From positions 98,501-162,500 of the forward strand of contig CAJQUW010009258.1 in assembly GCA_907163375.1 (NCBI GenBank): a stretch of 64,000 nt of DNA. Reading direction: 5' to 3'. Positions 35,037-48,100 of this stretch are shown here, piece after piece; positions within the stretch are counted from its first letter, which is position 1, and the number at the start of each line of letters is the position of its first letter. The notes beneath the pieces are model-generated. The model did not search any database, was not told the DNA's origin, and saw only the letters and a program-made list of their open reading frames with translations. The position numbers and the translations under genes were made by a program. This DNA comes from Prostheceraeus crozeri. Lineage: Eukaryota; Platyhelminthes; Polycladida; Euryleptidae.

Positions 35037-37639
35037 ATTTGTCGCAAGACTTTTTATAGGGGAATGCTTTTTTTTAGATCAATGAAGTGGACATATTGTT
35101 TGTGCCATTATTAAAGGAAGCACACTAAATGACAGAAAGCAATTTTTGTTAATGATTCAAATGGTTAACAGTGCTCCGATTCCTATTCAAATGCAACATT
35201 ATGTACATAGACAGTTAAACACGACAAATATGCAATGCATCCAGAAGTTGTCTGCTGCCAGCAAGGAGCTTAGATGTAATATTAATTGCATGTGGAGGCT
35301 TTCTATTTATGCTATCAATTTATGCATGCAACATCTATTCCTCTTCCGAAGTTATTTATTTATAACTTATCATTTTGATGTAATCCTTTTTGGATTGCCT
35401 ATCGTAGCAGGATTTATTGTTTTTTGATTAATTTGATAGTTGATGAAGCTGACTAGATTAATCTGAATTAGCTTAATTGGTCTACATTACGTGTTTATTG
35501 GATATGCATTGGAGCTAGGCTTATTGCTATATTTTTGTCACCATGATCGATTGTTGATTTTTCACAGGTGATGTCTGTCGGTCTATGACAATTGTCAATT
35601 TAGTTGTGACTTTTTCGAAACATATACTGTGTATTTATAGTTTATTTGTTCATTCGCCCAATTTTTGTTGATCATGTGAAATCCCCGGTGTCTGTATTTT
35701 TTCCAGACTTTCTTCCTTCAAGTAATCCCCAACATTTAATCACTCAAGGTGACCACACACCATTCAGTGGTGTCGCTGTAATATCTTCGCATATTTGGCC
35801 ATTGTTGGAGGAACTATTCTGGAACTTGCAATCAATAGGTAGTCGTGCGCTTTCATCAAATAAGAAGAAAGCGGAAATCCTGTTGCCTTTGTTATGACGT
35901 TTCTTTATGCATAATAAGCTATAGATGAGGCTTTGTCCCAATAAGATATCTGATTCCACTTTATAAGTTAAATCATATTTCTGTTCCAATCATTCTCTCA
36001 ATTAATCCACTGAATGTTGGATGATAATCATGGTAGCACGTTGCATCAATGCCCATAAGTTAACACACAGTCTTCAAAGTGCCCGTAAATGATATTCCGC
36101 TATAATTCATCTGATGTTGTACCAATTATCATTGGTGCTTTGCTTCTTACATTCTTAGTCATTTACTCAATAAAACATTCCACGAGAATTCAAAACAACA
36201 CTCATTTCGTGCGCATCGTAGTTCGGATGACAAATATCTCTACCTGGTTTCCATCGTCAGATTTGCTACGAGTGATAGACATTGTCTGATTAAATTATTT
36301 TCTAATTTCTAAAAAATTCTACTTTTTGCGTTGCTACGAAGCTTTTAACATGTTTCAGATAATTTTGAGTATCTTATCCCATTTTGAATATATCCTTGGA
36401 GATCTTTTTCCTTCTCGACTATTGGTATTTGGTTTCGCTTTCGAAACCCTGACGTGGTCGCCACTTTGTGCCATTTTGACAGTAAAAACAATAGTTTGAT
36501 TTTTAACAACGAACAAAATAAATCTATTTATAGATGAAATTGACAACAGTGCTCAAATTCCTATTCAAATTTATCATCGTGCACAATGCAACAGTCAGAT
36601 AATCGTGATAAGAAATGCATAAGCCATCCGAACGTGTGCTGCCAGTATGTTTACTACAATTGGAGGCCTATCATTCATGAATGTAACATTGTAAAAATGT
36701 CGCATTTCGTGTATAATGTGAGAAGGGAGTTATTCGCTAATGGTGGAATCGTGACGATGCGTAGTCAAATTTATATTGATTTCAAAATATTCTCGTTCTG
36801 ATTGGTGGATTCGTACATAAGTGGATCGCACGCTTTGACATTTTGATCAATTAGAAGAACTCTCTTCAGTTTTCTCTTTCCAAATTTTTGATATACTGAT
36901 AAATCGAAACTATCATGTTTTGTGCAATGTTCATCTGGTACTTTGCTGGAAAGGCACTCATCATTGTAAAAATATTGATTTGTTTCTTCTATATTATGTA
37001 ATGGAATATCTGCTGGTTTGTTGATCTAAGATAAAATGCGAACTTAAACATAAACATCTTTTTTTTCTCATTCATGTACTGCAAAATGCTTCATGCGTTG
37101 ATAGAGCAAGGTGACCGGACATCCGGAGCGGTCTCGGCTTCGGCTTATTTGTCCTGGCGTGCCGAAAGTGTCTTCCGGGGCAGATCCATGTTTGGATTCT
37201 TCTGTATCTCACTGCTAAGGATCAGTTTGTTTTTATTTGTCTATGTTGTTCGAAACTAGGCATTACTGTAAAGACATTGTTATAGTCAGAGAAAAGCAAT
37301 TAAATTTGTCAAGGGCTGATGAACTTCGAAGCAAACCTGTGAATACCGATAAAATACAGTTGGATTATCTCAGTCGTGGCATTGCTTAGTATCAATAAAG
37401 CTCAGGGAATAATAATGACCCGATCATAGAATAGTATAGAATTGATGAAAGAATCTTCCATTGTCTTTGGAATTGGTGATATTGCACAACAAGATATTGG
37501 ATATACCGTATTTCCATTAATAGACACCACCCTCTAATAAGCGTCGCACTTCTGATATCAAGAAAATCAGAAAACAATTGCTTAGTGTAGTACTTATATC
37601 ATCTGTTGAGCTAAAACAGACAAGCATATAGTTATCAAA
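35037..37639. other. Gene A 3' flank, no gene recognised
   Basis: The sequence downstream of the gene A stop holds only short frames. A degenerate duplication is visible: AACAGTGCTC followed by ATTCCTATTCAAAT near 35168 recurs near 36545. I cannot assign a polyadenylation site with confidence. Confidence 0.5.
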
Positions 37640-38270
37640 CGTCACAGGAATGCTTGATTACATTACACGGTACTGCTGTAATCATGATAAAAGAAGTCAC
37701 ACTCTTCATGTGATTTCATATCGACATTTAGGGCGAGTAGAATATATTTGCGACAGTGAGACCATGCTGAAGCACTCGATTTAATGAACCCTACGTTACA
37801 GAACAATGGAACGAAATCCATCAAATCGGATGGCAGCCCAAATGATCATGCTGGCGGAAAATTTCCTTGCCCGTTGAATGAATCTGTATTCAAGCGTTTC
37901 TTAGGAGGACGTCTGGCATATTTTCGATGTTTAGAAGGTTGGTCGACTTTGCATTCATCACTGGAAATAATTCTCTGCTAGTCAACCATGTTCTATTCCC
38001 GACATGCCATGTACCAATTCTTTCTCCTGCGCATGTCCTTTGTTGTAAGTGTCGGTTTTTGAAGTGCTGTTCGACCAAATAACCCGCTCCGACGTAAGGT
38101 GAGCTTCACAGTGTCAACTCGAACACCTATTGCTCAGATTGGCTTTACTACACACTTCTTCAGCAGTTTTTGTTGGATCTTTCTGGGAAATGATTTCTAA
38201 TTTCCGCTCTTCACGTGGTTATTCATATATATCTGTTGGCTAGCCATAATTTGCACGATTGTATTGACAA
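37640..38270 (-). mobile_element. Tc1-like transposase fossil
   Basis: The minus strand near 38120-38040 reads RVDTVKLTLRRSGLFGRTAL, like the Tc1 motif before the catalytic core. After a frame change near 37950-37860 it reads SDECKVDQPSKHRKYARRPP, the region of the first catalytic aspartate. The rest is scrambled by frame changes and stops. It is old, and no terminal repeats are seen. Confidence 0.6.
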
Positions 38271-38453
38271 GGTACTTCAAACATCTTGCCAGGTTTAACG
38301 TCTTGCATTATCGGCTAACCGCTCTCACCTAACATCCATCTTCGACTCGACGTTCTAATTTGCACTTTGCATTGATACTTCAAACATCAAGTTACCATCT
38401 TGCATTATCGGTTAACCGCTCTCACCTAACATCCGTCTTCGACTCGACGTTCT
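38250..38453. repeat. Tandem duplication, two units of about 100 bp
   Basis: The block from TACTTCAAACATC to CTTCGACTCGACGTTCT occurs at 38273-38356 and 38376-38453 with a few differences and a small indel. TTTGCAC also precedes both units. Confidence 0.8.
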
Positions 38454-38833
38454 GGCTCCTCTATTTCGCAACTACGAGGAACAGACAGCCTTCTGGCCTG
38501 CTACATAGCAGCAGGTCTTGTGAGTGCCGGTTTATATTGAAACGTCTACAGCCCATAGACTTGCAAAAACTAATAAAGTCGGTAATTACCATAGCTGACA
38601 ATCTCGGAGCATTAAGAATAGTCCATACCATATCTACGATCTCTATTTTTTCACAAAAAAGGTCGGAGACTGTGAATTTGGATTATTCCAATAAACAACC
38701 GATATTGCGCGGTTATCGTGGACGGAAATTACTCCAAAAAGTCGCTATTGCGCGGCCATAAGAATCATCTAATCCATCCTACACGGACCAGTGTCATAGG
38801 TGAAAATTATTACAACAAGTCGCTATCGTGTAA

Positions 38834-40096
38834 TTCTCATACGATGATGAAAGTCATCCCAGTAGCCATTTATAATAGAATATAATGCTTACTAATTTAA
38901 ATTATTAGTTAAGGTAGTCCTAATGAGGACTGATGGCGTTCTCCAATCCGCAAGTGTACAAAGGCAATGCTAGTGTATCCATTGGATTAATCAGTTCTTA
39001 AAAGAACTCAATGTAGCTTTCTCGTGGCAACGAATTAAAATTGATCAGCTTTGGCCCAATATCTGGTAAAAATGGAAATCTTAAGACTTGTACTAATACC
39101 ATAGATTCCAAACACTGCCGTATACACGTTCAAAGCAGACGTCTAATATACTGTACCGACTACAGATGCTGATAGTGGAAATAGAATAAGACAATGGTCA
39201 CCATAGGTTAAGGAAATTAAAAATGGATATTATGAAACAACAGGAAACCGATGAATAGAAATTGGAAAAGTGGAGGTAAAATATGGAAATACAACGATGC
39301 TACTACACCGATTACAAGTGAACTATATCTGACACTACACAAAGTGGATAATGGTAAGAGTGGATAAGTGGAAAGTGGATAATGGAGGTAAACAATAGAA
39401 CTACAATGACATTCTACTACACCGAAAGCAATGAAACTATACACACTATTCCTAAGACTACACATGGAAAATACAATTTCTTCACTTGAATTTGTTATCG
39501 CCAGTTTCTTCATCCGTCCATAGTACTTCATGTAATTCCACATTTCTTCATTTGAATTACAATACATCGACCACTACTTCAGCTACCGATTAAGGGATGT
39601 AAAACATAATACTGCAGTCCGTCAGTCATCAGCAGGTACTCGTCTAGTTGCGTTTCGACCCCTAACCTGAACACTCAAACCCAGTCGAGCGGGGACCCAC
39701 ACATAGTGGCTGACAAAATACTGAATAGGTAATGATATGTCTTGAAAGATATGTCACAAAGATAAATCAGACATCATTCAATTGTTGCGTTTCCCACATG
39801 TAAACTGATCCTGTCATTAAATTCATCCCATCAATAAATACAGTATGCTTTTTGCGATCCGCACATGTAAACAAATCCTGTACATCAATCTTTGCCTTTT
39901 CGATTCCCACAAGTAAACAGATCCTGTTCATCCTCGAATCCCATAAACATGTAATCGCTGTGTGATAAATATGTAATCCGCCTCATACACAAACTTCATC
40001 ATGTACACAAACTTCGCCTCATACATCAAGACTTAACAATGGGAGCTCTCTCATCTCCCGTAAGCCACGCTAAACGCTCTGTATTGACTCTTCACC
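38834..40096. repeat. Unknown 1.2 kb dispersed repeat, copy 2
   Basis: This is the uninterrupted partner of the repeat at 23303-26299. It contains a single TA where copy 1 carries the Tc1 insertion. It lies between degenerate motifs of the form TTACTCCAAAAAGTCGCT (near 38728 and 40175), so it may have landed in an older repeat. There is no coding frame, terminal repeat or recognisable promoter box. Confidence 0.75.
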
Positions 40097-41839
40097 GCCC
40101 CCCTATATCACTATATTATTGATAGTATAGTCATTAGAACTATCAAATTCGTCTTCCAAGGACCCGTGGTGTAGGTGGAAATTACTCCAAAAAGTCGCTT
40201 TTGGTGGAGCTTACTCTTCTAAATCGCTATTGCGCTGACATGAATATTGTCACATCCACTTACTAGGAATTGGTGGACCTTACTCTAAGGAGTCGTTCGC
40301 AAGTGACTAGAGGAACTATTAAGTTTACTTAACGGAAGTTGGTTGACCCTGCTTAGACAATTTTTATTAAGTGGAAATTTGAGTGGATTGGTTTATCGGG
40401 ATTCAACTCTTGCCTAGTACATTGATTTATCATCGTGACACTATCTATCAGAGAACTTATCCATAGCGACACATTGTTCTTTTTCCATTTCCGCGTTTTC
40501 ATTGATGGTGTTGTGCAAGATCACTGAATTTCAGTTGTTTTTCTCCTAGTTCTCCAATACAAAGTGACCTTAAAAAGTCATTGACGGTCTCGAATTCCTA
40601 ATGCTGTTTCTATTCTTGGAAGCTACATCAACCATAGTAATAAACCAGTATTTCTAAAACATACTTTCATGTATTACAAATATACTAAGTATGCAACAAA
40701 ATCTGGTAAAAAAATAACAATAACTTAATTACTGTGTATCAGAAAATGAAACAAAAATTCAAAATTTAATGAAAGATATTAAAGATAAGTAAAGGTAAAA
40801 ACATGACCGAAGGATGACGACGAAGAGAGCAAAGCGACGTTTGTGGAGAGCTCCAAGGGAAGTGCAGAGGACTGATGGAGCATAAATCCAAGCTCAAGAA
40901 GAGAACTTATCGAGTGGTGACAGAGAAGGGAACTAAAGATTGGATTAAATCTCTTATTCCGGTGCATCAACCCACGCTTTTGACAGATGATGTAAGAAAT
41001 GTAGGCATTGCGATCCGCTTCACTACATGTAAGATGAACTCTTTGAGATGAATTCCGACGTGTCTACATGGAATTCACAGACAAGTTCCTACCAAATAAG
41101 ATAATGAAACTTCAATGAATACTTCAATCATTGCTAATGTCGTAAATTGAAGAATGTGATAATTATTAGTTCACTCGAGAGAAATCCGACTTCCCCCTAG
41201 TTATTGAGACTAGAACAGATAACAGCTGTTTCTTATGGCAATTTCAACTGCTGATCTAAGTGAGTAAAATCGCCAAAATTAAGTCAAAACATGAAATTTA
41301 CTCATTTGTAGAGGTTCTCAGACATCAAATACTGTATCATGTGACTCACTTCAACTTTTATATCGAAGTTGATGTTCTGACCTCAGTCATGTTTCAAATT
41401 TCATGGCATTCTGATAAATAGTTTCTTTTCTGCAAAAGAAAATGTACGAAAATTGTTTCACAATCCACAGATATTTCTTGAATTTTACCATTGGATTCCA
41501 ATTTGAATCCTTTAACCTTGCATATAACCGAAAGCGACTGGCTGCAACACTCAAGAATTTGATTTTTGTATTCAGCGTTTCAAGATCTGCAAATCCATGC
41601 TATTAAGTCCTTTGTACGCGAACTTAGGAAGAAAGTGTTATTATCTCCAGTCCTAAAGTAAATGCTGGAGGATTCTAGGAGCAATCGATTGAGAGGAGTA
41701 AGCCACGAACGCAAATTCCAGTGGTAAAGTGATATATTGAAAGTCTCTCACGCCATCGTTTACACATCGTTATGATGACAGCGTATGTCCATGACTTAGC
41801 AATGCTTTTGATATGCATGTCCGTTCCGGAAATTTTCAG
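40097..41839. other. Upstream region of gene B, no gene recognised
   Basis: Repeats of a TTACTC...AGTCGCT motif occupy 40170-40300. The rest is AT-rich with no domain-bearing frame. It does not resemble the region upstream of gene A, so the A/B similarity begins at exon 1. Confidence 0.5.
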
Positions 41840-42190
41840 ATGTGGCAGGACGAAGTTGGAATGCTGGAAATGCTGCTGTCATATATTGGAGAGTTCAATG
41901 AATTCAAAGGATGGTCTAACTGGAGACCTATCTTATTGGACATTTTAACGACTCATCACAACGCTCGGATGTAAGAATTGTTGTTATTATTGCTGGAAGG
42001 TATTTGTTATGATTGTGACATGATTGCAGACACAGACTTGCTCTTGGATACGAGACATCAAGTGAGGAGAAGATTGAGGTGAGTTTTGTTGAGTAAGTGA
42101 TTTGAAAGTGTCGTGAATGTGTTGATGTTCTTGTTCAGGATACGAAGGAGGGCATTGTGATCGACCCAGCGGATATGGAAGCTACTAAAG
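41840..42190 (+). CDS. Gene B exons 1-3: N-terminal module
   Basis: The exon and intron sizes are the same as in gene A (131, 49 and 52 bp; introns 59 and 60 bp). Against gene A, exon 1 has 5 base differences in 131, intron 1 has 5 in 59, exon 2 has 10 in 49 (8 of them replacing amino acids), intron 2 has none in 60, and exon 3 has 4 in 52. The module reads MWQDEVGMLEMLLSYIGEF, then TTHHNAR, HRLALGYETSS and VIDPADMEATKG. The donor after exon 3 is GTAAGATG. Confidence 0.65.
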
Positions 42191-45100
42191 GTAAGATGTC
42201 AATTATTATCGAATTATTTCTTAAAATCGAATTATTGCATTGTGATCGAAGCAGTGGATGTAGAAGTCGACAAAGGTAAGGCAGTTGATAGTTATTATCA
42301 CCTTTACATTTTTCCAGGAGCATTTTGTGTTCCCTCAGGAGGGTGTGCATCTTCATCCAAGAAGGTCGCAAGCTGGAGTTATGTTAACATCATTTGTTGT
42401 TTAGGGATCCATGTTGGAAATCGAAATGTGAATTATAGGTTATCTTTGCTCTAAATTCATAATAAGCGGTAACCGATGACGGCAACACATGTGTCGCAGT
42501 CAATGATGGCTTTGTTTCAGGAATTCCTTCAGAGAAGATACGATCTGACGAATGCCGCTTATAATTCTCTACCTGCAATTTGCTCATTTTCTATACATGA
42601 TGCATTTCATGCGAGGAAGCGTGGCATCAGAAACTAATGTGCTGCGATACCGCACATTCCTAATTCACTAAGACAACAAAAGCTTTAGATGGTTACCATA
42701 GATGTGTTCGCTTGTTGTATTTGTCTACACTTTAAATCGGGTATTCGTCGTTCTGCAGCCTGAGGAACTCTGTTCAGTAGTCATCGGGGTTCATGAATTC
42801 TAGATTATCCATCGTTTTGGATTGCCCGCAGGTGTTACAGTGATTTGCAATGAATCGAAAATTTTGCTGATCGGTCATGATTGGTCATGATGATCTCTGT
42901 CGTTTGTGATCTCCGCTTCCCTTTTCTGTGTCAAATTATGTGCAGTCTTTTAGCATGAAACTGAATGTCAGGTCTAATTATATGTGTCGTGTTTTTCTCC
43001 ATGTCAACCTTCCAGTTTTTTGGCTAGTTAATCCTCTATTGGAGCATGACTAACAATGATTGCTTTCATTGCTAAATTGCCGTGCGAGTATATCATGTCA
43101 AGATCACGTTCTGTCCACACTGTCACGACAGACGTCGAATCGACTAAACTTGGTGGAAAGAGCCTTCCTCCACATTTTGTAGTAATATGATATTTTTTTT
43201 CTTCAACGAGGCAGTTATCTTTTCTATGGATTGTGCCAATTTACCAAAGAGTTTCCTGGAAGCACAAATGCTCTACTGATGACCCTGATATCAACTTGTG
43301 GACTTCTCTGAGGTCTCACGGATGTCGCTATCATAGTGTTTCACCGAATCATCATTGAATTTGAGAATATGAAGTGAAAAATGCACGATGCACCATCTAT
43401 TACGTCTTCTTAAATTGAATTTACACGTGTGTTTTAGGCAATCAAACAGCAGCTGATATGATGACGCTTACTAAGACGATCAGACTTAGTACTAGAGACG
43501 AGTGTGACTAGAGATCAGTTGCTCACAACGGTCGCAGATTATATAGAACCTGATGACAACGATGGATGCAGTAACAGGATTATTTAAATGGCTTAAGGAA
43601 AGTGGAAAGAAAGTTGCTTGTGAAATTAAAAGTGTCGAATCTTCTAATATGAAGCGAGGTTAGAATCCTTGTAGTTGACATGCTGACTATCCATGCATTA
43701 TCTTAAAAAGTGATAGGTTTCATGATAAAGGTTACATATAAGGGACCTGCGAATCGGTGAATTTTGAGTCGAATCGAATCGGTCGTGATTCGCGAATCGT
43801 ATCATAGAAAACTTGAATAAGCTTATTTGAGCTTATTGTGTGATTTACTTAGCGAGCTACATTTATATCGACAGTCCTTAAGAAAATAGGCATATCAAAT
43901 ATGACCTAGTAATCATGCAAATTACAGGACTATTGAAAGATGCAGCGACACCTTGGCACTCATAAAGAAATAAGCAGTCAAATCCACTGCGCTTTGTAAC
44001 TACAACCTATTTCGAATGAGTATTGACCCTAGAACATGAGTTAGATGGATGTTGATTTGACATGTCTTGAAATAACCATTGGTCTTGCTTTGCCGAATTT
44101 CCCGTGGGTAACTTGATGATAGGGACTAGGTTTATGAACTCAGGTTTGTAGGGAAAAAAATCTTTAAATCTCAGGCGGAGCTGGAAATGTAACCTTCATC
44201 TATTATCTTTGCGCTGTAATCCTATGCCCCCGAATGCACCAAATTTTATGAAAAACTGTCAGTATATGCCAGTATGAAAACAATCAGTATATTGTATAAT
44301 TTTCATCACAATTTTCATATCAGAAAACAAAGATGGAATTTTGGCAATAATCATAATCTATTGATGCCTACAATTTCATATGTTAGCGCTGTCCGTAATG
44401 ACTATCTAAGTTAGAAGAAGGGCAAATTCGAAATATACAGGGTGGCGCACGTAAACCGCCGGATTTTAAACTTTTATTACTCCTCAAATATTCATCCGAT
44501 CGTCATGAAATTTCAACTCATGCTAGTTTGGAGTATCGGATTTATGATGATTATACCTGTTGTACTGAGAATTGTCAGAAAATCTGATTCTATTGACCGA
44601 ATGACATGTACTCATTTTGTTGACATCGAAAATCTAGATCAAGTTAATTAACTTAGCATGAATCGTATTCTGCACAATGAATTGTGCGCAGTCTTGAGGT
44701 GAATCTTGTTCAGTTACTTCCATGTCATATAAAATACCATTCGACGATTAAATCACTATCTTAAAAGAATCGAACATAGAAGAATGGATGATTATTCGGT
44801 TGCAGAACGAGCAAAATGCGCGGCTTGGTACGAATGGCTTAAGAGTCCAGTGGAGGTACAAAGGTTTAATCATTCAGAGTATGGCAAGAACGCGAGAGCA
44901 CCGGATGCCCGTACCATAAAGCGGTGGCACACAAACCTGTTGACCAGTGGTAGTGTGGTGACTGTCAAGCGGGATCGGTCATCTTCTGAACGAACGGAGC
45001 AGAATGTGGAACGAGTTGTGCAGCACTTCGAGGAGAACCCAAACACATCTACCCGTCGTGCATCTAATGCACTTCAAGTGAGTCGCCGCACTATCCAGCG

Positions 45101-48100
45101 CATCCTCCATGACTATGGATGGCATCCGTACAAGGTCCAGGTGGTGCAGCGATTACACGAAGAAGATCTGGAAAACCGAATGGAGTTCGCAGAACAGGAG
45201 CTACAGCGCATCCAAGCCAACCCGAGCCATTTAGTGAAACTAACCTGGTCCGATGAAGCTCACTTCCATCTGGATGGTGGTGTGAATCGCCACAATTGTT
45301 GTTATTGGGCCAACCAGAACCCTCACTGGATCAAGCAAGAGTCTATGCACTCGCCACGCACCACCGTCTGGGCGGCAATCAGCCAATCAGGTATCTACGG
45401 ACCGTTGCGAGTGCCTCTTCTGTCCGACTGCACCGTTGGACAAAAGAGGCAGGAGCATCATATTCATGCAGGATGGTGCACCTCCACACTGGGGACTTCC
45501 TGTGCGTGAGTGGTTCAACAAGAAGATGCCTAACAGATGGATGGGACATGGATCTCCTAACATGCCCTGGGCACCGCGTTCACCTGACCTGACGCCTTGC
45601 GATTTCTTCTTGTGGGGTTTTGTCAAGTCCAAGGTTTACCATACACGGCCAACATCCATGCAAGACCTGAAGGACCGCATCATACAAGCATTTCAAGAAG
45701 TGACAACTGAGATGTGTCGAGAAACTGCTCTGGCCTACCAAAAGCGACTCGGATCCGTCCTCGAGAATGGAGGAGGACACGTTGAAGTTCGATGACTACT
45801 AACACTTTTTTCTTATGTTTTTCATTTAATAAATGTTTTCTATGACATTTACCTTAATTCGTTTTGGTCATTTTTGATAAAGACGTGGGGGAAATAAAGG
45901 GAAAAGTTTATCATTAAATTTTACATGTTAAGATACATTGTTGGTATGTCAATTTTACTACATGTCATTCGGTCAATAGAATCAGATTTTCTGACAATTC
46001 TCAGTACAACAGGTATAATCATCATAAATCCGATACTCCAAACTAGCATGAGTCGAAATTTCATGACGATCGGATGAATATTTGAGGAGTAATAAAAGTT
46101 TAAAATCCGGCGGTTTACGTGCGCCACCCTGTATTACTAAACAACGTATGCAGACTTCTACATAAATTTTCACTTAAGCTTATGCAAGCAAACGATTGCA
46201 GAAGACTTCGAGCACTTTGATGTATAACTAATTACTGTAGTTTTGGACGCACCAGCTTCTAAATGGAAAATGAGTGAGGTAAGGATATCCTGTAGCTAGC
46301 CGCAGCCTATGGGAAAATCCATAAATCGACAATAAAAGATTTTTACTTAAACTCATTTAAATTTCTTGCTAGAAGTCTGATAATTTCATCTCTGAGATGC
46401 ATGTGATTAAGGATAAAGGAGCAGTTTGTCGCTATCAACCATAGACCAAATCTCAACAGGAAAGATAATTTTTGATGATCAACTCAATATCTGTATTTGC
46501 CCGAGTACTTTCACAACACGACGAACTGCATTCTCAAGGGTCAGGCCCCTGATAATGCAGTGCGTAGTATTCAGGAAAATACAGATATTGAGCTGACCAT
46601 CAAAAGTTTTTGGGCTCCTACCACAGTAGCAAAAAATGTCCAGCCCATCTTCATCATTTCAAAGGAAAGATAATCTAGTCAGCGCACTAAATTAGTCCAT
46701 CACTAACCGTCCACATATGTCACCGTTTCTCAGTGATGATCGAAATTTGGTGGAATTTGGTGCGCTGACTTGATTTTTTCTGGTTGAGATTTAGCCTTAT
46801 ACAGTCGAGATAGAATGCTCCCCTTGCTCAGAAGCTTTTGTATGCCTACCTCAAAGATTGTATGTAATCTGGTTGTTCAAACGTTACAGGAGTTGATAGC
46901 AAAAAAGGTCATTAAGAATAAGTCCTTTGAGGGACCTCATTAATAGACGTCTGAGGATCACTGTCAACAGATCGGATGGTATACCGATGCATATCCTGTT
47001 TGAGTTGTGCTTCCTTACATCATGGCCTACTTTGAACAAGAGCTTTTGTTTTAGTATCGTCTTATCTAGTATAATTCACTGTTTTATTAAGTCACGTGTT
47101 GGGCCCAAGAATCCTGACGAAAGACAGTCTGAAAAGTATGTCATATATCCCGTAAGATATAAGCTCACGAATCTGCCAATGTGCAATTTACAGTTATTTA
47201 AATCAATTGGTTAATTGTGAAGTATATCAGACTCGATCAGAAAGATCCGAAGCCTGAAAGTTCGAAGTCCTGATCTTAGCAACATGAGTAATTACCGTAT
47301 TTCTTTGAATAAGAGACGCGTCTCTTATTTTTTTCAGATCACTGATTGATGCGTCTCTTATTCAGGGGCGTCTCTTATTTATCAAATGTTCAAGTTTTCA
47401 TTCTTTCATTAGAAAAAGATGTCTTAGTTTTTTGCTACTATTCTCTTAGGTAACCTTTGCATTCCTCACTTAGGCGTATGTCATGGGCAAATTTCGCCAG
47501 TAATTTTTCTTACATATATACGCTTTATCATAATTCAGATATTTCGGAAATGAAAGGAGATTTATGGTTTGTAGTAGCATATCTTGTAGACTCATCTAAT
47601 ACATTCATATACCAGTACATGTTGGCCACTATACATGTAGACTAAATCTGAATTTACCGAAACGAAAATTCCGATAATCAAGTAGTATTTACAGCAAAAG
47701 TTACCGACCGGTACATGACTCCAAATGCAAAGGAAGCTACCGTATAATGCCTCCTTAAATGGTGGATGAAGTAACCTTAAGTAGGCCTGCATGTACGTAT
47801 GTACAACATGCATGTACTGCATGTACAACAACAAGACGCCTTATATATTATACAATATTGGTCATGATACCCGGTATTTACTAGTAGACTGACTTATTTT
47901 ACTAAGATAAGTAGACCTAATAATCACTCAGGCGGATGTAGCTACCACATCACAATAGCCTGCATGTAATATGTCTATAGCAGTCTATTTTTTTTACATG
48001 CGTCTCTTATTCAAGGGCGTCTCATATTCAAAGAAATACGGTATCAGTGACGTAGTTCAGCAACTGACGCTTTTAGTCACTTTCAGTGAAAATCCAGCAT

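Larger units (their letters stand above)
44438..46131 (+). mobile_element. Tc1/mariner-superfamily DDD transposon with 173-bp inverted repeats
   Basis: The ends begin CAGGGTGGCGCACGTAAACC. They are inverted repeats of 173 bp (44438-44610 and 45959-46131) with about one mismatch, and TA lies on both sides (44436-44437 and 46132-46133). The length is 1694 bp with one transposase gene inside. The close match of the two ends indicates a recent insertion. Confidence 0.92.

Noticed and set aside
38250-38453. Terminal repeats of an LTR element
   Set aside because: The two 100-bp units are tandem with almost nothing between them and contain no element.
42236-42275. Extra exon after gene B exon 3
   Set aside because: It copies the exon end and donor but has no acceptor, so I list it as a partial duplicate only.
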